DNA of 64,000 bases from Cyprinodon diabolis (taxonomy: Eukaryota; Chordata; Actinopteri; Cyprinodontiformes; Cyprinodontidae). Shown piece by piece: positions 57,846-64,000 of this stretch (position 1 is its first letter; each line of letters opens with the position of its first letter). The DNA is taken from contig CM060064.1 of the NCBI GenBank assembly GCA_030533445.1, forward strand, positions 39,277,787 through 39,341,786, read 5' to 3'. The notes beneath the pieces are model-generated. The model was not told where the DNA came from and made no database searches. It saw nothing but the letters and a program-made list of their open reading frames with translations. The position numbers and the translations under genes were made by a program.

Positions 57846-60800
57846 CTACATATTGCTGTCAGTTCCTTTTTGAGCTGTTTCATTGGCTTTGGCCCTAAAA
57901 TAAAAAAGACCAAATTAAAGGAGCGTAATGTTTGTCCATTCAGGAAAAGATGTGATTCTAACTACTGGATGAGAATATCACCTCCAACCTACAAGCACAG
58001 AACAAACAGTCACGTCTGTCCATTTAACTCTAGCAAGAAACAGTTATGTTTCAAATGAAACACATCTGGGTTTTGCAAAGGAAATGATCAGCTGTGATTT
58101 TTCATGCTTGCCTTGTCTTTTCATTTGTAAGGATTGTAATGTTCTCATTTTCAGTTTACCTGCTGCTTGTTGCTTCATAGTAGCCATTCTCTTCCAGGAG
58201 CTCCTCAATGATTCCCTGAAAAGTACAAACTATTTTACTAGAAGTACAAGGACAACCAGCAAAACAACAGAATAGAAATGAAAATGATTTATAATACTGA
58301 AGCTCCCTTCCCACCTACTTTGTTCAGATTGTTTAGAGAACTTAAGCATCATATACCATTGCTTGCATGCATGGTTGTGGGACAGATTGCAGTATGTAAC
58401 CAGAGATATCAAAACGTTGTGTTTTTGATATTAGACACACTTGAAAGATGTCGGGCTAGGGGGTTGTGTTTTGGGGGGTTATTGGGGAAAGGTAGGTCTG
58501 GAGAAACTGACCTGCATTTGCTGATATGTGACTCCATCACTGAGATTCTCATGACCTGTCAGAAAGGAGATACAATTAACTTTCCTTACCTTTGGATTAA
58601 TTTTAATAATTTAAAAACCTAAACCAGAAACCATCGGATGTCAAACTGGCTGTAATAAAACAGATCCTATACATTTTTTATTATTCCTGCAGGAGGAGCA
58701 TTAATTTATTGCTATTATTTTACCTGGATTATCACCAGTAACGTGTTCCACTCTGAAGTGCTGCATCACGTGTCGCCAGTCTAAAGTAGTCGAGTTTAAC
58801 TCCATCAACTCTGATGAGGCCTGGATAAGCTGAGAAAATGGTTATGAGTTCCTGGTTATGAGTCTTGCTTCAGATAAAACTGAATGGGAGAAAATATGCA
58901 TGTTTTATCCTTTATGGAATATAAATTCTGCTTCTTTATACAGAATCAATTAACAAATTTCCAATAAGAAAAAAATCCAATTCATGTAAAATTACTAAAA
59001 CTCAAACCAAATCAAATTATAATACTATATGGTTAAGCCTTAGTGCTTAAGTAAAACACAACTGGACTTTATCTCATGTTTCTTGGAGATGTCTCACCTT
59101 TCATATTAAAGCATTTAAGTCCTTGATAACTGAAAATCTGCTCAACATATTTCTATGTGGTTAAATCAAATTGATAGATTGCCAGTTGAGAATATTTGAC
59201 TTAATTTCTAGATTAGGGGCACAGGAACATTTTGAGGAAATATGTCTGGAAGAGACACAGAGATGGCATGTTCTCCCTGAGCATGCATGGGTTCTCTCCG
59301 GGTACTCCGGCTACCTCCCACATTCCAAAAACATGACTGTTAGGTTAAGATGCTTCCCTAAATTCTCCTTAGGTGTAAGTGTGTGTGTGAATTGTTATTT
59401 GTCCTGTTTTCTCTGTGTTGTCCTGCGATGGACTGGCGACCTGTCCAGGCTGTACCCTGCCTCTCGCCCATAGACAGCTGGAGAGGCACCAGCACCCCTC
59501 GTAACACCACTTGGGATTAAGCATGTCAGAAAATGGATGGATGGATGGATGAGACACAGAGATTCTTTTAAATCTGAAGGCCTTATATATCACCTGTTGA
59601 GCATGGTAGTAGCAGCATTATGCTTTGGGCCTGTTTCGCTGCAAGAAGAATACTCCAGCTTAACGTAAATTCACAGTGAGGTTATTTCAATTTAGGGATG
59701 CCTGGAATTTCTTGGATTTGGAAAGGAAAGAGATAAAAAAACGTATCAAAACTGGATCTGAATAAAAGAGACTTCTGGAAGAACCTTCCTGATCCCCAAA
59801 CAAACCTTGACATTGTCTATTATAAGTGTGTAATTAAAGCACAACTTGCTCTGAGATATGCAATCAATCAAATATTAAGAAACTTTGAGATTACGCTCAA
59901 TATTGTGAAACTATTTAGAATAGAGACAATCAATTACAATTTTTGAAAATGATTCTTGAGTTGTAAGCATTATCCTTTTGTCATGGAAAAATATAACTTC
60001 AGTCATAAAATTAAGTGTATGAAAAACTTATTTTAGTGGAGAAATGTTAACTACTGTGGTTCAGACTAAGAAATAATAAACAATTTCTATATAGTGCTTG
60101 GATAAAAGAATCTTACATGGCTTATAAATCATAAATAGTGAACTGAGGCTTACTTTACACTGTACAGTATAATGTTTTCTGTGTAAGTAAACTGAATTGA
60201 AATAAGTTCCTGCCATAGTGTGACCAATTAAAAAAAAACACATTTTAAGGTTTATTTAAAAACCTGCACAATGAAAAGTTTTTTTTTTCTTTTTTCTATA
60301 AATACCCCTGAGACTGGAAATATAAAACCTTGCTAACCTTGCTAAGCTCCACCTTTAAGTTGTACGGATCACTGCCGAGCTGGAAGAGAGACTTTTTGAA
60401 TCTCTCAACAAGACGCCGTTTGATGTTGTGGTGCAATGTTGGTGGAAGCTGGAAATGAAATAAAACCCATAAAATGTTAATATGCTTCCACAATATCTTG
60501 TGGACTAACATGGATTTAAAGGAATACATAAGTAGCTTGTTTTTATTTGAGCTTTTGTCTTAATAAAATAAACCAAAATGTACTGTACTTGAGTTATAAA
60601 GATGATTTTGTGCAGCTGCACAAGCAGCCGCTGGATGGGATCATCAATCAATCGCAGTTTCCTCTGCGACACACAGATTCCCACAGACACTGAAATGAAA
60701 GGAAAACAACTCATCTTGGCTGAAAAAATAAACACATTTTATATTACATGATGTAAACCTGTTAACTGTTCCTGCACTTCTAATGTCTTTGTTACCCTAA

Positions 60801-63800
60801 CTTCTATTCTAGTCCTGAGGAACATTCCTGCAACTTTTTGATGCACCCCATTTTTAACACACCTGAACCAAATGAGTGGCTCATTACCTTGCCTCTGCTA
60901 AGCTATGAGAGGGTTTAAGCCTTTAGATTCAGGTCTGTTAGAGAAGATAAGCATCTAAAAGTTACAGGATGGCATTTCTTGAGGACTACACTAGAGCACC
61001 CCTGCTCTATTTTATGTCATAAATGTATTTAAAACCAGATGTTTTTCTTTTCTCGGTTTTATGTTTGAAGCAGTAAACTTCTTACTAAGTATCCCTGGTG
61101 CATGCACGCTCCACTTTATCAATAATTCTGCTACCATTCTCCCTAAGCTGCACTCATGACTTCAATTTGCTACAGCAAGGCTAATCTCAACAGAAGAGTT
61201 GTTCCTACTTTAAGGTGCATGCTGGGAAACCAACTCCGGTCCTGAAAACAGCAAAACTTTGCTGCATTCTGAGTTACTTTGTCTGGTATTGGTCATACAG
61301 TTGCTGTATTTGGTCTTAAATTACAGCAAACATTACTTGTAAAACGATGTTTTAAAGGTCCAATTAGATAAAAGGTAAACTCCTCTAAGATTCTCATAAC
61401 AAATTCTAGAATCAGTAATCGACTGGGTTTCAGAATATCATCAGATTCTAAGCAGTGCATCACCTTGACTGTTTGGCTGCATAATTTCTCCAGAGCTGCA
61501 GCCTGCAGAGGAGTTTTGAGCCAAATATTCTGACTCTTTTAGTCGTTTTTCCTACAAAAAACAAAAAATTAAATCCAGAGCACTTCTCAAAGCTATATGT
61601 TAAAAATATTGCTCTTAGAATCCAGGTTTACCATGACTGAGTGGCAGTAGTTATTCTTGCTTTGTAGCCTTTCCATTAAACACTTCTGTGTTCGTTTCCT
61701 GTCTTTATCGGCCCTTCGCTGCAGTGCATTCTGGGAGGTGTAGAGTCCATCCACCAGCCTCATCATAATGTCAGTAATCTTGGAGCTGACGGCTACGATG
61801 TCCGGCCGCTGGTCTGCATCTGAACTCAAACACCTAACGGATTAGCAAACAGTAATTAAAAGTGAGCAAACTTCAGCTGGAGGACACTTGACAACTTCTG
61901 CGCCTTCAGCTGAAGTCTCACCATCTGATCATATCTGTGAGCCTCGCTGTAAACATTCCCTCTTCAACTGGCTTATAGGCCCCTTCAACAATCTGTCAGT
62001 ACAGACCAACCAATCAAAGATCAGCTACTCAGAATACAAATAAAAGCATTTGAGGTTAAAATATGTGACATATTCATGCTACCATGTTTGCAAGGGACAG
62101 CATATTGCTGCTGTAGAATGGAGGTTGTAGAGTTGCCATCTGGTACAGGAGGCAGCCCAAAGCCCAGATGTCAGCTTTCTCTCCATATGGTTTGTTCTGC
62201 ACCACCTCTGGACTGTCACAGCAAGCACCAAAACATGAACACAATTGCAGAAAAGATAACTTTTCGCTTAAAAGCCTAAACTTCATCACAAGGAGCACTT
62301 TAGATTTTCAGAGTTTACAATGTTTCAAAAGAGTTGGGATAATAACATGAATTAAAGGGCATAAGAGTGGAATTAGAATTATTCTTTCTATTAACAGTCC
62401 TATTTGAAAAAGTCTGAGTTCTCCAAACCAAAACTTATCAAAATGAAAGCAAAAACTATTGCATACTATGATGCATTCTTTCTTACAGTCAATACTTGAC
62501 AAAGAGTATTTCCCAGTTGAATATATTTTCTTAAGAGCAGCTGTCATTTTGTGAGGAGGAGATAAGAGTACTGCAATAAACTGAATATATTTAACCACTT
62601 TCAACACATTCTAACCACTAGTGCAAACAGTCCACGTGTAAATGTGATGGTGCTGTATGTCTGCTGCAATAGAACTCATGTTCCAAACCAGTTCCAGAAA
62701 GACACTGACTATCTATAAACCTTCTAGACGTTGTTACACTTGACTCTTTATTTTTTGTTTTTTTACTTGACTCTATTTGGATCATGTTACATTTAATGTG
62801 AATTTAAAATATCAGTAACATACCGCTCTTTGAAGTATAAAAAGTTCACATCAGCATTTTGATTGAATTGATTATATTAAAAGAGCTCATATTAATTAGG
62901 TAAAGGTTTGGTAAAGTGCCATTTTCAGCCTATGAGCTGAGTTCGCTGTATCTCTAAACTGCCTCCAAATGGCAGCAAAAGCTCCATTTGGACTGAATGA
63001 TTTGCTGAAAAGTATTCTCACCATGAATACAGGATGGTACCAACCACTGACGTCAGCTCACTGTTCTCCTGTTTCTGCTTAGCGAGCCCAAAGTCAGCTT
63101 CAAGCAGAGGGACATATAAGGGTTTAATCCTTTGAACAAGAGAGGACAGGACTGCGATACAGAAAGAGGATGTGGTGATAGCTAACACTCACTGATAGTG
63201 ACTTTATCTTTCTCCCCCAGCATGATGTTGTTGGGTGAGAGGTCACGGTGAATTATTCTCTTCTCTTTGTGCAGGTACCTTAAAGCCAGGCACATCTGAG
63301 GGGAAACAGAAGTTTGACATTTTATCTGGATTTTAAAATGACTTTGTTGAGATTAGGATAATTCCTAGAATTCCAAGAATTAGATTCAATGCTGAATGTT
63401 GTATCAGAAAGCATAAATAAATCAATTTGAAAATGTTGTGATATTTTGATGAAAGTGAATTATATTGTAGTGCTTCTAAGCTGGGAGTGCATTTTCTGTC
63501 ACTCTAATTTTTACAACCCTTCATGTCCCTCAGGTTCTGACTTTACCCCATTTAGTGAACAAATTCAGACATTCTGTTTCATATCTTATTATTCCAAAAA
63601 TTATGATTTTCCTTATTGATGTTGTTTCTTCCACACTAGTCCTCTTAAGCTAAGATTTCATCTTCTTAAATCACAAAACTTATGGGTCATAAATGTGTTT
63701 CTCTGTTGTTGAGATATTGCTGTAAAACAGGAACTTATCTAATAAGTTTTTTTATGGAAAACTGAGTTCAAAACTTTTACCTGTATGAATATGTTCCAAA

Positions 63801-63902
63801 TTCTGTCTTCAGTGAATGTTTGTTGTTTGTCCTTCAGTGAATTAAAATGTTGAGCCAGTGGCACACCCTCAATCAGCTCCATTACAATGTAAAGCTTGTC
63901 AC
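57846..63902 (-). CDS. nek10: NIMA-related kinase 10, 3' half (partial)
   Basis: Ser/Thr kinase of the NEK family. Thirteen exons, listed by rising + coordinate: 57846-57894 (stop), 58160-58215, 58512-58555, 58724-58829, 60338-60448, 60589-60689, 61464-61551, 61632-61833, 61922-61992, 62083-62212, 63022-63097, 63193-63295, 63781-63902. All splice in phase and encode 418 aa. Kinase motifs: hinge LYIVMELIEG, catalytic loop HRDLSPNN, metal-binding DFG, then PEVV and the 'YGEKADIWALGCLLYQMA' helix, all intact. The C-terminal part (VSQRKLRLIDDPIQRLL, LPPTLHHNIKRRLVERFKK, GIIEELLEENGYYEATSS) is NEK10-specific. The N-terminal armadillo region and the Gly-rich loop/Lys lie beyond 64000. It lies tail to tail with rarb. 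Confidence 0.93.
59245..59552 (-). repeat. Fish interspersed repeat, inverted, with GGAT tail
   Basis: 'ggcatgttctccctgagcat', 'gcgatggactggcgacctgt' and the terminal 'ggatggatggatggat' (about 59535-59551) form the inverse of the copy at 20933-21285. Confidence 0.85.
59590..59650 (+). mobile_element. Tc1 transposase scrap in nek10 intron
   Basis: 'gagcatggtagtagcagcat' and 'tatgctttgggcctgtttc' match the conserved Tc1 'HGG.S...WGCF' coding region. Only about 60 bp survive. Confidence 0.6.
62213..63021. other. nek10 intron, nothing recognised
   Basis: About 0.8 kb of AT-rich intron between the exon with PEVV and the exon with DFG. No repeat named. Confidence 0.5.
63296..63780. other. nek10 intron, nothing recognised
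   Basis: About 0.5 kb of AT-rich intron. The window ends (63903-64000) in the next intron, so upstream nek10 exons are outside it. Confidence 0.5.
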
Positions 63903-64000
63903 CTATAACATAGAGAATGAAGAGTCTTTTTTGGTTTGAATGAAAACAGTCCTGTTGGTCCAGAATGCTATTAACCTCACCTTCCAAAAATGCTTTATAA

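Larger units (their letters stand above)
58830..60337. other. nek10 intron with repeats
   Basis: Holds the inverted ATCCATCC-family repeat (59245-59552) and a Tc1 scrap (59590-59650). The rest is AT-rich intron. Confidence 0.55.

Noticed and set aside
63903..64000. Possible additional nek10 exon (reads EGEVNSILDQQD)
   Set aside because: The reading does not resemble the kinase segment expected before the hinge, and it is separated from the exon by a splice acceptor. Treated as intron.

Overview
The window is genomic DNA of a ray-finned fish, most likely an acanthomorph teleost. It has intron-rich vertebrate genes (a retinoic acid receptor, NEK10, a fish-type two-domain C-type lectin), AT-rich noncoding DNA, and many fish transposons: Tc1/mariner, Kolobok-like TTAA elements, Ty3/gypsy remnants, tRNA-derived SINEs and the usual fish LINE/SINE tails. 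It retains an rarb gene, which zebrafish is thought to have lost. Species cannot be named from the sequence.

Layout. (1) 1-18.4 kb is a degenerate tandem lectin cluster. One complete gene (coding exons 7521-12292, + strand, 325 aa, two C-type lectin-like domains) is flanked by two orphan 5' pieces, at about 425-2772 and 17870-18345. These keep a promoter-like block with an octamer and a signal-peptide exon but no lectin-domain exon; a further promoter-like block lies at 16792-16830. The cluster is full of insertions: an apparently intact Tc1 element, a Tigger/pogo remnant, a gypsy pol remnant, and a 2.26-kb LTR-like element with minisatellites in the last lectin intron. (2) 18.4-29.4 kb is gene-poor, with repeat fragments and a perfect 246-bp tandem duplication. 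(3) 29.37-50.09 kb holds rarb (+ strand, 8 coding exons, 446 aa). It has a beta2-type promoter with a DR5 retinoic acid response element and a 5' leader packed with short upstream ORFs. Its introns carry a Kolobok-like element, SINEs, hAT-like MITEs and Tc1 pieces. (4) 50.1-57.8 kb is rarb 3' UTR/flank, a dead Tc1 element with long inverted repeats, and a 1.57-kb foldback element. (5) 57.85-64 kb is the 3' half of nek10 on the - strand, tail to tail with rarb: 13 exons, 418 aa visible, including the kinase catalytic core from the hinge onward.

Function. rarb encodes a ligand-activated nuclear receptor. The DR5 element just upstream of its beta2 start implies that retinoic acid induces the gene directly, and the upstream ORFs imply translational restraint. 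nek10 is a NIMA-family kinase and the lectin is probably a secreted recognition protein. Nothing suggests that the three act in one pathway. Exon boundaries were derived by eye from splice-site consensus, reading phase and family similarity, not by alignment software.
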